Below are positions 45,300 to 58,012 of a stretch of 64,000 nt of DNA, one piece after another (the stretch's first letter is position 1; each line of letters begins with the position of its first letter). The position numbers were made by a program, and so were the translations under genes. This DNA comes from Pictodentalium vernedei (taxonomy: Eukaryota; Mollusca; Scaphopoda; Dentaliida; Dentaliidae): assembly GCA_031216915.1 (NCBI GenBank), contig CM062292.1, positions 7,999,920 through 8,063,919 on the forward strand, in the 5' to 3' direction. The notes under the pieces were generated by a model that searched no databases, was not told the DNA's origin, and worked only from the letters and a program-made list of their open reading frames with translations.

Positions 45300-48200
45300 A
45301 CCACTATGACACAACACTACAACACAATTTCTACTACAATGCTTACTTCAATACCAACAACTAGTGCACCAACAAATACAAATACTACAACACAACTTCT
45401 ACAACACCGCTTACTTCCATAGCAACAGTACACCAACAAATACAAACACTACAACACAACTTCTACTACACGGCTTACTTCAATACCAACAACTAGTACA
45501 CCAACAAATACTACAACACAACTTCTATTACACCGCTTACTTCAATACCAACAACTAGTACACCAACAAATACAAATACAACAACACAAATTCTACTACA
45601 CCGCTTACTTCAATACCAACAACTAGTACACCAACAAATACAAATACAACAACACAAATTCTACTACACCGCTTACTTCAATACCAACAACTAGTACACC
45701 AACAAATACAAATACTACAACACAACTTCTGCTACGCCGCTTACGTGAATACCAACAGCTAGTACACCAACAAATACAAATACTACACAACTTCTACAAC
45801 ACCGCTTACTTCAATACCAACAACTAGTACACCAACAAATACAAATACTACAACACAACTTCTACTACACCGCTTACTTCAATACCAACAACTAGTACAC
45901 CAACAAATACAAACACTACAACACAACTTCTACTACACCGCTTACTTCAATACCAACAACTAGTACACCAACAAATACAAATACTACAACACAACTTCTA
46001 CTACACCTCTTACTTCAATACCAACAACTAGTACACCAACAAATACAAATACTACAACACAACTTCTGCTACACCGCTTACGTGAATACCAACAGCTAGT
46101 ACACCAACAAATACAAATACTGCAACACAACTTCTAAAACACCGCTTACTTCAATACCAACAACTAGTACACCAACAAATACAAATGCTACAACACAACT
46201 TCTACTACACCGTTTACTTCAATACCAACAACTAGCACACCAACAAATACAAATTCTACAACACAACTTCTGCTACACCGCTTACTTCAATACCAACAAC
46301 TAGTACACCAACAAATACAAATACTACAACACAACTTCTACAACACCGCTTACTTCCATAGCAACAGTACACCAACAAATACAAACACTACAACACAACT
46401 TCTACTACACGGCTTACTTCAATACCAACAACTAGTACACCAACAAATACTACAACACAACTTCTATTACACCGCTTACTTCAATACCAACAACTAGTAC
46501 ACCAACAAATACAAATACAACAACACAAATTCTACTACACCGCTTACTTCAATACCAACAACTAGTACACCAACAAATACAAATACAACAACACAAATTC
46601 TACTACACCGCTTACTTCAATACCAACAACTAGTACACCAACAAATACAAATACTACAACACAACTTCTGCTACGCCGCTTACGTGAATACCAACAGCTA
46701 GTACACCAACAAATACAAATACTACACAACTTCTACAACACCGCTTACTTCAATACCAACAACTAGTACACCAACAAATACAAATACTACAACACAACTT
46801 CTACTACACCGCTTACTTCAATACCAACAACTAGTACACCAACAAATACAAACACTACAACACAACTTCTACTACACCGCTTACTTCAATACCAACAACT
46901 AGTACACCAACAAATACAAATACTACAACACAACTTCTACTACACCTCTTACTTCAATACCAACAACTAGTACACCAACAAATACAAATACTACAACACA
47001 ACTTCTGCTACACCGTTTACGTGAATACCAACAGCTAGTACACCAACAAATACAAATACTGCAACACAACTTCTAAAACACCGCTTACTTCAATACCAAC
47101 AACTAGTACACCAACAAATACAAATGCTACAACACAACTTCTACTACACCGTTTACTTCAATACCAACAACTAGTACACCAACAAATACAAACACTACAA
47201 CACAACTTCTACTACACCGCTTACTTCAATACCAACAACTAGTACACCAACAAATACAAATGCTACAACACAACTTCTACTACACCGTTTACTTCAATAC
47301 CAACAACTAGCACACCAACAAATACAAATTCTACAACACAACTTCTGCTACACCGCTTACTTCAATACCAACAACTAGTACACCAACAAATACAAATACT
47401 ACAACACAACTTCTACTAGACCGCTTACTTCAATACCAACAACTAGTACACCAACAAACACTACAACACAACTTCTACTACACCTCTTACTTCAATACCA
47501 ACAACTAGTACACCAACAAATACAATACTACAACACAACTTCTACTACACCGCTTACTTCAATACCAACAACTAGTACACCAACAAATACAAACACTACA
47601 ACACAACTTCTACTACACCGCTTACTTCAATACCAACAACTAGTACACCAACAAATACAAATACTGCAACACAACTTCTGCTACACCGCTTACTTCAATA
47701 CCAACAACTAGTACACCAACAAATACAAACTCTACAACACAACTTCTACTACACCGCTTACTTCAATACCAACAACTAGTACACCAACAAATACAAACAC
47801 TACAACACAACTTCTACTACACCGCTTACTTCAATACCAACAACTAGTACACCAACAAATACAAATACTGCAACACAACTTCTACTACACCGCTTACTTC
47901 AATACCAACAACTAGTACACCAACAAATACAAACACTACAACACAACTTCTACTACACCGCTTACTTCAATACCAACAACTAGTACACCAACAAATACAA
48001 ATACTACATCACAACTTCTGCTACACCGCTTACGTGAATACCAACAACTAGTACACCAACAAATACAAATACTACATCACAACTTCTACTACACCGCTTC
48101 CTTCAATACCAACAACTAGTACACCAACAAATACAAATACTACATCACAACTTCTACTACACCGCTTCCTTCAATACCAACAACTAGTACACCAACAAAT

Positions 48201-50870
48201 ACAAATACTGCAACACAACTTCTACTACACCGCTTACTTCAATACTAACAACTAGTACACCAACAAATACAAATACTACAACACAACTTCTACTACACCT
48301 CTTACGTGAATACCAACAACTAGTACACCAACAAATACAAATACTACATCACAACTTCTACTACACCGCTTCCTTCAATACCAACAACTAGTACACCAAC
48401 AAATACAAATACTACATCACAACTTCTACTACACCGCTTCCTTCAATACCAACAACTAGTACACCAACAAATACAAATACTACAACACAACTTCTACTAC
48501 GCCGCTTACGTGAATACCAACAACTAGTACACCAACAAATACAAATACAACACAACTTCTACTACACCGCTTACTTCAATACCAACAACTAGTACACCAA
48601 CAAATACAAATACAACACAACTTCTACAACACGGCTTACTTCAATACCAACAACTAGTACACCAACAAATACAAATACTACAACACAACTTCTACTACAC
48701 CGCTTACTTCAATACCAACAACTAGTACACCAACAAATACAAATACTGCAACACAACTTCTGCTACACCGCTTACTTCAATACCAGCAACTAGTACACCA
48801 ACAAATACAAACACTACAACACAACTTCTACTACACCGCTTACGTGAATACCAACAACTAGTACACCAACAAATACAAATACAACACAACTTCTACTACA
48901 CCGCTTACTTCAATACCAACAACTAGTACACCAACAAATACAAATACTACAACACAACTTCTACTACACCGCTTACGTGAATACCAACAACTAGTACACC
49001 AACAAATACAAATACAACACAACTTCTACTACACCTCTTACTTCAATACCAACAACTAGTACACCAACAAATACAAATACTACAACACAACTTCTACAAC
49101 ACGGCTTACTTCAATACCAACAACTAGTACACCAACAAATACAAATACTGCAACGCAACTTCTACTATACTGCTTACTTCAATACCAGCAACTAGTACAC
49201 CAACAAATACAAATACTACAACACAACTTCTACGACACCGCTTACTTCAATACCAACAACTAGTACACCAACAAATACAAATACTGCAACACAACTTCTA
49301 CTACACCGCTTACTTCAATACCAACAACTAGTACACCAACAAATACAAATACTACATCACAACTTCTACTACACCGCTTACTTCAATACCAACAACTAGT
49401 ACACCAACAAATACAAATACTGCAACACAACTTCTACTATACTGCTTACTTCAATACCAGCAACTAGTACACCAACAAATACAAATACTACAACACAACT
49501 TCTACGACACCGCTTTCTTCAATACCAACAACTAGTACACCAACAAATACAAATACTACAACACAACTTCTACTACACCGCTTACTTCAATACCAACAAC
49601 TAGTACACCAACAAATACAAATACAACAACACAAATTCTACTACACCGCTTACTTCAGTACCAACAACTAGTACACCAACAAATACAAATACTACAACAC
49701 AACTTCTACTACACCGCTTACTTCAATACGAACAACTAGTACACCAACAAATACAAACACTACAACACAAATTCTACTACACCGCTTACGTGAATACCAA
49801 CAACTAGTACACCAACAAATACAAATACTGCAACACAACTTCTACTACACCGCTTACGTGAATACCAACAACTAGTACACCAACAAATACAAATACAACA
49901 CAACTTCTACTACACCTCTTACTTCAATACCAACAACTAGTACACCAACAAATACAAATACTACAACACAACTTCTACAACACGGCTTACTTCAATACCA
50001 ACAACTAGTACACCAACAAATACAAATACTGCAACGCAACTTCTACTATACTGCTTACTTCAATACCAGCAACTAGTACACCAACAAATACAAATACTAC
50101 AACACAACTTCTACGACACCGCTTACTTCAATACCAACAACTAGTACACCAACAAATACAAATACTGCAACACAACTTCTACTACACCGCTTACTTCAAT
50201 ACCAACAACTAGTACACCAACAAATACAAATACTACATCACAACTTCTACTACACCGCTTACTTCAATACCAACAACTAGTACACCAACAAATACAAATA
50301 CTGCAACACAACTTCTACTATACTGCTTACTTCAATACCAGCAACTAGTACACCAACAAATACAAATACTACAACACAACTTCTACGACACCGCTTACTT
50401 CAATACCAACAACTAGTACACCAACAAATACAAATACTACAACACAACTTCTACTACACCGCTTACTTCAATACCAACAACTAGTACACCAACAAATACA
50501 AATACAACAACACAAATTCTACTACACCGCTTACTTCAGTACCAACAACTAGTACACCAACAAATACAAATACTACAACACAACTTCTACTACACCGCTT
50601 ACTTCAATACGAACAACTAGTACACCAACAAATACAAACACTACAACACAAATTCTACTACACCGCTTACGTGAATACCAACAACTAGTACACCAACAAA
50701 TACAAATACTGCAACACAACTTCTACTACACCGCTTACGTGAATACCAACAACTAGTACACCAACAAATACAAATACTACAACACAACTTCTACAACACC
50801 GCTTACTTCAATACCAACAACTGGTGCACCAACAAATACAAATGTTACAACACCCACTACCGAAGGAAGA
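45300..50870. repeat. 68-bp minisatellite, ~80 units
   Basis: The unit contains CTTACTTCAATACCAACAAC, TAGTACACCAACAAATACAA and CACAACTTCTACTACACCG. It runs with few breaks for about 5.5 kb. Because 68 is not a multiple of 3, no frame stays open for long. Variant units show higher-order repeats: one block recurs at +939 bp (45421 to 46360) and another at +881 bp (49151 to 50032). Confidence 0.97.
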
Positions 50871-50970
50871 GCTAGAACGTCAATCACTATGAACTACTAC
50901 AACTACAATGGCGCAACCGTTACTAAACCACCATCAACACCACTGACAACTATGACACCAACAACTACTA

Positions 50971-51255
50971 CAGTTAAAACTAAAAGTCCTGTCACGAACT
51001 GTGCGCTTATCTAGGGTTAATGGCACGCGGGAATTGCGCGCAATTGCCATATCGAATGACATTCAATGCACTGCAGGTTCTCCTGGTTACTCATATCAAA
51101 CACAGGTCCATTGGCTGAAACATTGCTTGTGCACAGGCCATATGTACAAAATTTGGTAGCCTTGCTATGGTTATATCGCGTAGATTAACGCGCAGATCGA
51201 CGTGCTATTTGTGATATTTGTGCGCATTTCATGACAGGACTTCTAGTTTTAAATG
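50971..51255 (+). mobile_element. MITE-A copy 12, core half deleted
   Basis: Ends CAGTTAAAACTAAAAGTCC and TTCTAGTTTTAAATG with TA on each side. The core is reduced to one half (AGGTCCATTGGCTGAAACAT), so the hairpin is lost. Confidence 0.9.
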
Positions 51256-52059
51256 TACAGCAACCACTACTCTATCACCACTGCTCACTTCAATACCAAT
51301 AGCTAGTACACCATTCTATACATCGACTATACCAACAACTACAAATACTGCATCACCCTCTACCAAACCAACCATTACAGCACCAACAGTTTTTTTCTGG
51401 ATTACGAGCACGGCGACTATACTATAGCAACAACAAGGACAACACTACCACCAGCCAATTGCCACATCTACGACAATGACAACCCCATCAACCACTACAT
51501 TCTGCGTTTATAAGCTTCAAAAGCCAATGAAATTTAAATCTAAAAGCCATAAATAACAATGGAATAGGAGATGGGAATTATATAGCAGGTAGCAGCCATA
51601 AATGTTATAAACGTAGGTCATATAGGAGCTAGGATCCATTGAAACGTATAATCTTGGATCAGAAAAAAGACCTAGGAACCATTAAGATTGCGACCTGTGA
51701 GTCAAATAGGGGCTAGAAGCCCTATAGTTTATAATGTAGGAGCCGCATATGATCTAGGAGCTGGAAAGCAACAATATAGGACCCATATGTGAGCCATGTA
51801 GGAGCTTGGACATATATTTGAGCCACATAAGCGATATGATCCACGGACCGACCTGGGCATGCGCCAGTGCATATTTGGTTCTGAAACATCAGGACCTGGC
51901 TATTAAATCTCAGAAATAGGCTTCTCAGTTGGCGCGTAATTTCTCAGATCATATTTTGATATTCTTTCGATGGATAATCGAGAGAGACACTCTTACATGT
52001 ATTATATATATGATTATCATTTATCATTGTTGTAGAGTGCTTGAGTTAATACTTCAAGT

Positions 52060-52147
52060 CTTTAATTTTCACTGTGGTTTCTGATCAAGTCTTGGCTGCC
52101 TAAATAGGCAGCCAAGACTTGATCAGAAACCATAGTGAAGATTAATG
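52060..52147. repeat. long palindrome, AAGTCTTGGCTGCCT core
   Basis: Exact arms 52076-52102 and 52105-52131 (27 bp each) extend with a few mismatches to TTAATTTTCACT and AGTGAAGATTAA. Shares its core with 8919-8960. Confidence 0.9.
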
Positions 52148-53608
52148 TTTGCTGTTGTGTACTAAATGAAAAGGATGAGAGCTATTACATACTTGCAGTG
52201 TGTGTTACAAACAGCAGTGTGACTCCGTAAATTGAAATCTGGCGCATGAATTGAAAAAATAGGCTTTGAGGCTAGAGTGTATTTTAAATAGTCCTGGTCG
52301 GTCCCTGATGATCCATATAGGGGCTAGGAGTAATATAGGAACCATATAGGAGCAATGGAAATCATTGTCTAGGAGCTGTTTTGGAGCCATATAGGAGCAA
52401 GGATCCTTATATATAGTAGAATGCATATAGAGGTAGCAGCCACAAACACAGTGGTCAAAGGTATCAAGAACAGGATCTGGAGAAGGAAAGGTCACCGGTT
52501 GTAGAATAATGTTATGGGTAGCTGCAAACGTGTTTTCATGGAGAATCAGAGCCAGATAAACAGAAGAGGTGTCGGAGTCTATTTGGAAACATTATGTGGT
52601 AGCTATCTGTCGTATCCAGTGACTCGACAAACTCTTATTCCCAAGATGCGAATTCGCATGTGACTAGAGGCCAAACATAAAACCAGGACACATGGAAGGA
52701 TGGATTACAAACAAAGTACTTAGTAATTTTGCAAATAGTAGAGGTAGGGCATACGCATTAGTGGTAGTAGAAGACTGAAACACTGGACAAAGTCAGTAGA
52801 GATGATATTAGGGACGGCCGACAAAGGAGACACAGGGGCTGTAGTAGTCAGTCATCATGGATCGTGTAGAAGGTAGGAGCAGGGGTAGCTGTTATTGGAC
52901 GTACTTCTACAAGGAGACCGTGAGAAGTACTTGGTAATGTTGTGTACTAGTAGACCAGGAGGAGAAAGCTAGTAGTAGCAGTTGGGATTGGATTGACAGA
53001 AGCGATAGTAGAAAACAATGATAAGACTGGAGGGAAATGTATTGGTAGGAGCAGGGACTAGTTGTAGTAGTATAACAAATAATAGATTAATAGTGGTGGA
53101 GACCATCCGCAATAGTGTTGGAAGCTAGAGCCGTACTGTCTCTCTATCAAAAGACAGTGAGGCGAAGTAGTAGTGAGCATATGCAGTGTAGTATATTAGA
53201 AGTGGGTTAGAAAGTAGAATCTGGGGCAGAAGGTACTGGTACTACTACTACCAGGAGACGGTAAAAGGGATAGATGGAAGTTAGTGCACTCCTGATTAGT
53301 AGCAACAGATAGTAGTGAAGTGACTGGCGAAAGTGGTACTGGAAACCAATAATAAGACTGGATGGAAGAATAAGGTAAAGAGAAGTGGTAGGAAACAGTA
53401 GAATTAGTCAAACATAGGCAAAGTAAAAACAGGCAATAAAGCAAGGAAGTGACCATAGCTAAGGCAAAAATCCTAATGTAATGCTATTGGTAGAAGCGAT
53501 TGGGCATCGCCATAGTAATATTGGGCTGTGACAGCAGTGGAAAGAGAAAGACTATAGTACTCGAGGAAAACAGCGGACGTTGATTGTAGGAAATAGATTA
53601 CCTCATAC

Positions 53609-53921
53609 AGTTAAAACTAGAAGTCCTGTCCTAAACTGTGCGCTTATCTAGGCTTAATTGCGCGTTGGAATTGCGCGCAATTGCCATATCGAATGAGATC
53701 CAAAGCAAGGCAGGTTCTCCTGGTTACTCATAGCAAACACATGCAATGTTTCTGCCAATGGACCTCCGGGTTACCCGGAGGTCCATTGGCTGAAACATTG
53801 TTTGTGCACAGGCCGTATGTACAGAATTTGATAGCTTTACTTGGGCCATAACGCGTACATTAACTCGCATATCAACGTGCTATTTGTGCGCATTTCATGA
53901 CAGGACTTCTAGTTTTAACTG
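53609..53921 (+). mobile_element. MITE-A copy 13
   Basis: Complete, with intact ends and TA on both sides, just outside the supported right edge of the foldback. Confidence 0.95.
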
Positions 53922-54453
53922 TAGGTCCCAGAAAACTGCGAATGCCTTGCACACAAGTGACTAGCAGTTTTCAGGGAGCTATTAGGTAATCCTTGAGCTA
54001 TATGGGAAGTTATAGGAGTTGACAGCCATAGCACATGTTGGAGCAATATAATAGGAGCGTGGATACATATAGGAGCCATATAGAAGGTAAGAGCTATATA
54101 ACACGCGCACTAACATCACGCATTACTAGGTACTGGCGTCATAACATGGCCACCCATGCTCGCTGCCATGACAAATGTACATGACATATCTGGCTTACCT
54201 GTCTATGCCGCTACGTCCGGGATCCTGCCAGGGATCCTGCAAAAAGTAACTTCAGTGCGCGAGCTATACTCCTCTGCTATGCTAGTGTATTTGGGGATAA
54301 TACTGAGCTGTATCATGTCTTGCGTTTGAGTGGATTGGAGAATCTTCTCACATCATGGGGCTTTAGCAGCTCTTGACCATCAACATTTCGAGGTGGACTC
54401 CCATCACTCCATTAATCAAAAAAGTGTTGATCAACTAGTATCCATAGGAGCTA
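53922..54453. other. intron; ATAGGAGC-rich, no exon
   Basis: ATAGGAGCCATATAG-type motifs continue from the foldback right arm to about 54090. The segment at 54110-54180 loosely matches part of the spacer of the 12602-13479 element. Confidence 0.45.
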
Positions 54454-54708
54454 CAGTATGTGGAGTGTGGATTGTAACTAAATCACCCGCAGAGTGGAGT
54501 TATCACCCAAAGTGTCACTTCCAAATTCTGTATACATGGACATAAAACACAAGCAATGTTTCAGCCAATGGACCTCCGGGTTTAACCCGGAGGTCCATTG
54601 GCTGGAACTTTGCTTGTGATGTTTATGCTTTGCAATAAATTTGCAATTATTGCTCGGTGGAATCTCCACTCTGCGGGTGATTTAATGATAATACACTCTT
54701 CACGTACT
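54454..54708. mobile_element. MITE-B copy 3
   Basis: CAGTATGTGGAGTGTGG and CACTCTTCACGTACTA ends, slightly diverged. The central core GACCTCCGGGTTTAACCCGG is intact. Confidence 0.88.
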
Positions 54709-55091
54709 ATATTGTAATAAGGAGTAAACCCAACACATGTAGTCAGGTTTAGAGTCATTTGTGAAACATGAAAACAACACATGATTGTACACAATCTATG
54801 TGTTTTTTTTTTATAATTTCCTATTATGAACGCAAATGCTTGTTTTTTGCTGCAATCTACCAATGTATACTTCATGGGTAACAGATTAGGTATGCTAACT
54901 GAATACACAAAAATAGTTGCTGACGTTTCAATATTCAAACTGTCATCATTTGTTCTAATATTCAGACTGTAACGTGAAATGCTTTCGTCGCGTCACTTTG
55001 TAACTGCGGGAAAGTGTCATGGAATTAATTTTAGATGGTATTGTGTGGCAACAACATGTTAATGATTTTACGTGGGTTTGAAATATTTCAG

Positions 55092-55215
55092 AAATGGAGA
55101 TGGAGATTTGGAGGTTGATACTTTCCTGAGGACAATTGTAATGCCTACTTATCTTGTTGCTTTCTTTGTTGGTGACTTCCAAGCTTTAGAAAAGGATACA
55201 GACAAAAATGTTGCA
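55092..55215 (+). CDS. M1 aminopeptidase exon: MPTYLVAF segment
   Basis: Follows the alternative exons directly in the protein. It encodes NGDGDLEVDTFLRTIVMPTY, then LVAFFVGDFQALEKDTDKNVA. The MPTYLVAF block corresponds to MSTYLLAF in vertebrate aminopeptidase N, at the end of the N-terminal domain. The acceptor is ATTTCAG at 55091 and the donor GCA|GTAAGT at 55215. The first base completes the Leu codon begun by exon A or B. It ends on a codon boundary. The intron before it is 23 kb and contains the giant foldback. Confidence 0.93.
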
Positions 55216-55352
55216 GTAAGTATGAGTAATACATAAACTTGTAATTCATCAGTTAAATTTGTTGGTGACTTCCGAGCTTTAGAAAAGGATACAGTCAAAA
55301 ATGTTACAGTAAGTATGGGTAATAAATAAACTTGTAATTCATCAGTTAAATT
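55165..55352 (+). repeat. 93-bp tandem duplication of exon end plus donor
   Basis: 55165-55257 contains the last 51 bases of the exon, its donor and 42 intron bases. The next 93 bp repeat this with few changes (TTTGTTGGTGACTTCC, then ACA|GTAAGT at 55308). Reading through the first donor gives VSMSNT and then a stop, so use of the second donor would truncate the protein. Confidence 0.9.
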
Positions 55353-56442
55353 TGACCTCGTTGTTCTTTCTGAACCCATATTTTGATTGGTTGAGAGCCG
55401 GCCGTCTTCGTGCTCTAATCTCAGGTAAATTCACTCTTATCATGCTCTAACTACCGGAAGTGGGTCAATTAGAACATTTTTGTATCCAAGCTACGCGCGA
55501 TGAACGGCGCTATACCGCTTCTGTCACAGATCGAACACACCCTGTCAATTCGATCATGGCAAGTAGACCGAGATCGCAAATTACATTTTTTTTCATTGTT
55601 TTCCTTCAAATAAAACGGATTGGCAGAATTGTTTCACTTCTAATGATAACAGGAATTACAATGTTGATAAATGTCTTTTGTTTCGTAAGACATTTTGGGA
55701 ATTTGACAATGGAAAACGATTTGTTAACTTGGCCTTTCGGGGCTCGTTAACAGATGGTTTTCCATACTCAGATTCCTGAATGTCGAACTCAACAAGAGAC
55801 GTTTATATCCTATCTACTAAATGAAACACAGGTACAGTACACGGAGAGTGGCTTTTTCCATCAAATGAATTCTGTATTCAAAAGTTCCCTTCGCGTTTTC
55901 ATTCGGACGAAATCTTTAGTCTTCACAAATGAATTGGTAAGTAAATGTCAGTAATAATAAAAGCGGTTCTGACGTTTAAGGCGCAAGTAGTATGTCTCCC
56001 ACGTTTCATCCTGATCAGGTGGAAACCGCGGTGGGCCCCGGAAGCAACGTCATAGTCACGTGAAGCAGCGACGCCCTGCTTTGTTGTCATGGTAGCCCGC
56101 AGAGCGGCCATGTTGAGACGTAATTACTTTAGTGATACGTGGTGTCAGTGCGAATGCGCAGCGCGTGTTATAAAGGGGATGAGTTTTGTGAATAGCTCTG
56201 GCCGTTCCAAAGATGGGGTCATAGGCTATGTTCTTGAGGTCAAATTTGAGATGATTGTAAAATTTAAAAGAGGAGTTTTTGTTAATAGCTCTGACCATAC
56301 GTGGACGTCACACTGTGTAAAGTGTAGGGGTAATTTAATTTAAGGAAAAGGCAACACATATAAAATCCAAACCATCGGGTTTTGTATTCATTATTGTTTT
56401 TCGGTTATTATCATGTTCTTCACAAGCGATACATTCTTCCAG
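55353..56442. other. intron, no exon seen
   Basis: About 55985-56215 is a reverse copy of part of the 12602-13479 element spacer (GTTGTCATGGTAGCCCGC, GATACGTGGTGTCA). GAGCCGGCCGT near 55397 lies in a generic GATTGGTTGAGA context. Confidence 0.45.
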
Positions 56443-56563
56443 GTTCGAACGTGGACAAGAAGAGATATGGTCAACAAAACACAATTTGCTCTTGACGTAG
56501 CTGTTAATATAACAGAATATTTTGAATGGTACATGAATACGACTTATTCGCTAACCAAACAAG
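56443..56563 (+). CDS. M1 aminopeptidase exon: start of catalytic domain
   Basis: Encodes VRTWTRRDMVNKTQFALDVA followed by VNITEYFEWYMNTTYSLTKQ. It aligns with the VRIWARP...YAL segment and the F...YPLPK segment at the start of the thermolysin-like domain of aminopeptidase N. The acceptor is TTCTTCCAG at 56442 and the donor AAG|GTGTGT at 56563. It begins in phase 0, matching 55215, and leaves one base for the next exon. Two N-glycosylation sequons are visible (NKT and NIT), fitting an extracellular protein. The following exon, expected to carry GAMEN, was not found before 64000. Confidence 0.92.
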
Positions 56564-57234
56564 GTGTGTAAAATTAACCTTCATCTGTCTTAAACTCTCT
56601 CTATTCTCTTTCTCTCTATTCCCCCCTCCCCCCCCCCCCCCCCCCCGCTCTCTCTCTCTAAGCCAGCATATAGAGCAGAGTACTGGTAAGTGTGGAAATG
56701 CATTTGGTCGATACAAAGCGGCACATCATTTCAAATGATGTTCCCTTTTTGGTTCCCAACTTTGTTCGTTCGTAAATTTGATAACGGCAATAACTCGTGG
56801 ACAGTTGGGAAATATTATTTTGCACCCGGGGAATATATTATACTATTGTTTCCACTAGGGCGTTGGGTATCGGTTAAAATAGCCCACGACTTACGACTTC
56901 TAGAAAATGGAAATAAAATCGGTGGAAATAGTTGGGGTATAAAAATAGAAGGGTTTTTTTCATGGAATGGACTGACTCCTGGTTGTCAATTTTGAAGGTG
57001 TAACCCTTGGAGATATCTTGCTTGTCTGAAACTAATACTTTTCACAAGTAAATGATAACACAACACACAACTGCACGTACTCAATCTCCAACAAACGATC
57101 GTCTTTTGTTTGACGTAATCAGTCCTCCTAGCCACACTACAACACACATACGTGTTCTCAATTTAGTCTTGTGATTGGATTTTAACTGGTTGAGGAATAG
57201 ATTATTTTTGATGGTCTGAATTTGTTATTCAAAA
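56564..57234. other. intron, no exon seen
   Basis: CT-rich tract, a C17 run and CTCTCT at 56595-56660. No GAMEN-type sequence. Confidence 0.45.
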
Positions 57235-57300
57235 TTTGTTTTATTACAAATTATTGGAGAGTGTCCAAAGACACTCTCCAATAATTTGTAATAAAACAAA
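57235..57300. repeat. perfect 30-bp-arm hairpin, copy 2
   Basis: Arms 57235-57264 and 57271-57300 are exact complements around CCAAAG. About 25 of 31 arm positions match the hairpin at 968-1033. Confidence 0.85.
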
Positions 57301-57783
57301 TATAGATACATATATTAACAAAATATTTTTATGGTTTGACTGAATATGAAATGTAAGCAGGGAAAATGTCTGCTTTTGGTCCGGTACCCTCATTTTTCTG
57401 AAAGCCCTGATAGTGGCTTCTAGCACTCAACCAATCAAAATCTGTCGATGATAAAAACCCACCCCGGAGACTTGTCTCTTTGCAATTCAGGTCCTGCAAA
57501 CAAAGAATGTCGAGGATAGAGTTCAGAAAGTTCATGGCTAGATGGCATCAGCAGTGGTCAGCTTTTTCAAACATTATAAATAAAGAGATTCATAGGCTCA
57601 TAGGGTAACATACCGGATTTATGACTACGGTTTGCAGGAGGTGGGGGAGGGGGGCGTTAATTACAAGCGCGCACCTTTAAATTTTATTTTTGCGCCAAGT
57701 AGCGATTGGTGATGATCAGGTCCGTCAGGGCGACCAGGGTTCGCCCCGATTGAGAAGATGTTGAAAATTAGTATAAAATGGAG

Positions 57784-57925
57784 CTCATTGGTAATATCTG
57801 GGAAAATTTTATGTGCAATTTAGGACCTAAAACATGAACACTTGCAATATTGTATGTGAAAGTTACATAAAAATAGATCGATAAAGTTGATAGGCATATG
57901 TTTTTCCAGATATATATATTATACA
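57784..57925. repeat. dispersed repeat, copy of 41825-41964
   Basis: Near-identical to the segment in the foldback left arm. Confidence 0.85.
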
Positions 57926-58012
57926 TATTTATCTAACAATTATATATATATTATACATATTTATCTAACAATTATATATATATTATACATATTTATCTAA
58001 CAATTATATAGA
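57915..58012. repeat. ~33-bp AT-rich tandem repeat, 3 units
   Basis: Units of TATTATACATATTTATCTAA followed by CAATTATATA. Confidence 0.85.

Larger units (their letters stand above)
39840..53360. mobile_element. giant ~13.5-kb foldback (diverged inverted repeat)
   Basis: Two long arms face each other. Paired segments, left versus right as complements, are 39893-39951/53230-53291, 40081-40136/53061-53116, 40482-40613/52540-52668, and 42864-42912/51527-51577. Between these the left arm is rich in GGCTCCTAGCTCCTAT-like motifs and the right arm in the complement ATAGGAGCTAGGA. Arms are about 2-3 kb and are interrupted by MITEs. The loop (42913-51526) is mostly minisatellite. No ORF of note. Could be a foldback-type transposon or a large inverted duplication. 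Outer ends are not sharply defined. Confidence 0.8.

Noticed and set aside
45300..50870. CRISPR-like regular array
   Set aside because: The units are continuous tandem repeats without unique spacers, in a eukaryotic intron.
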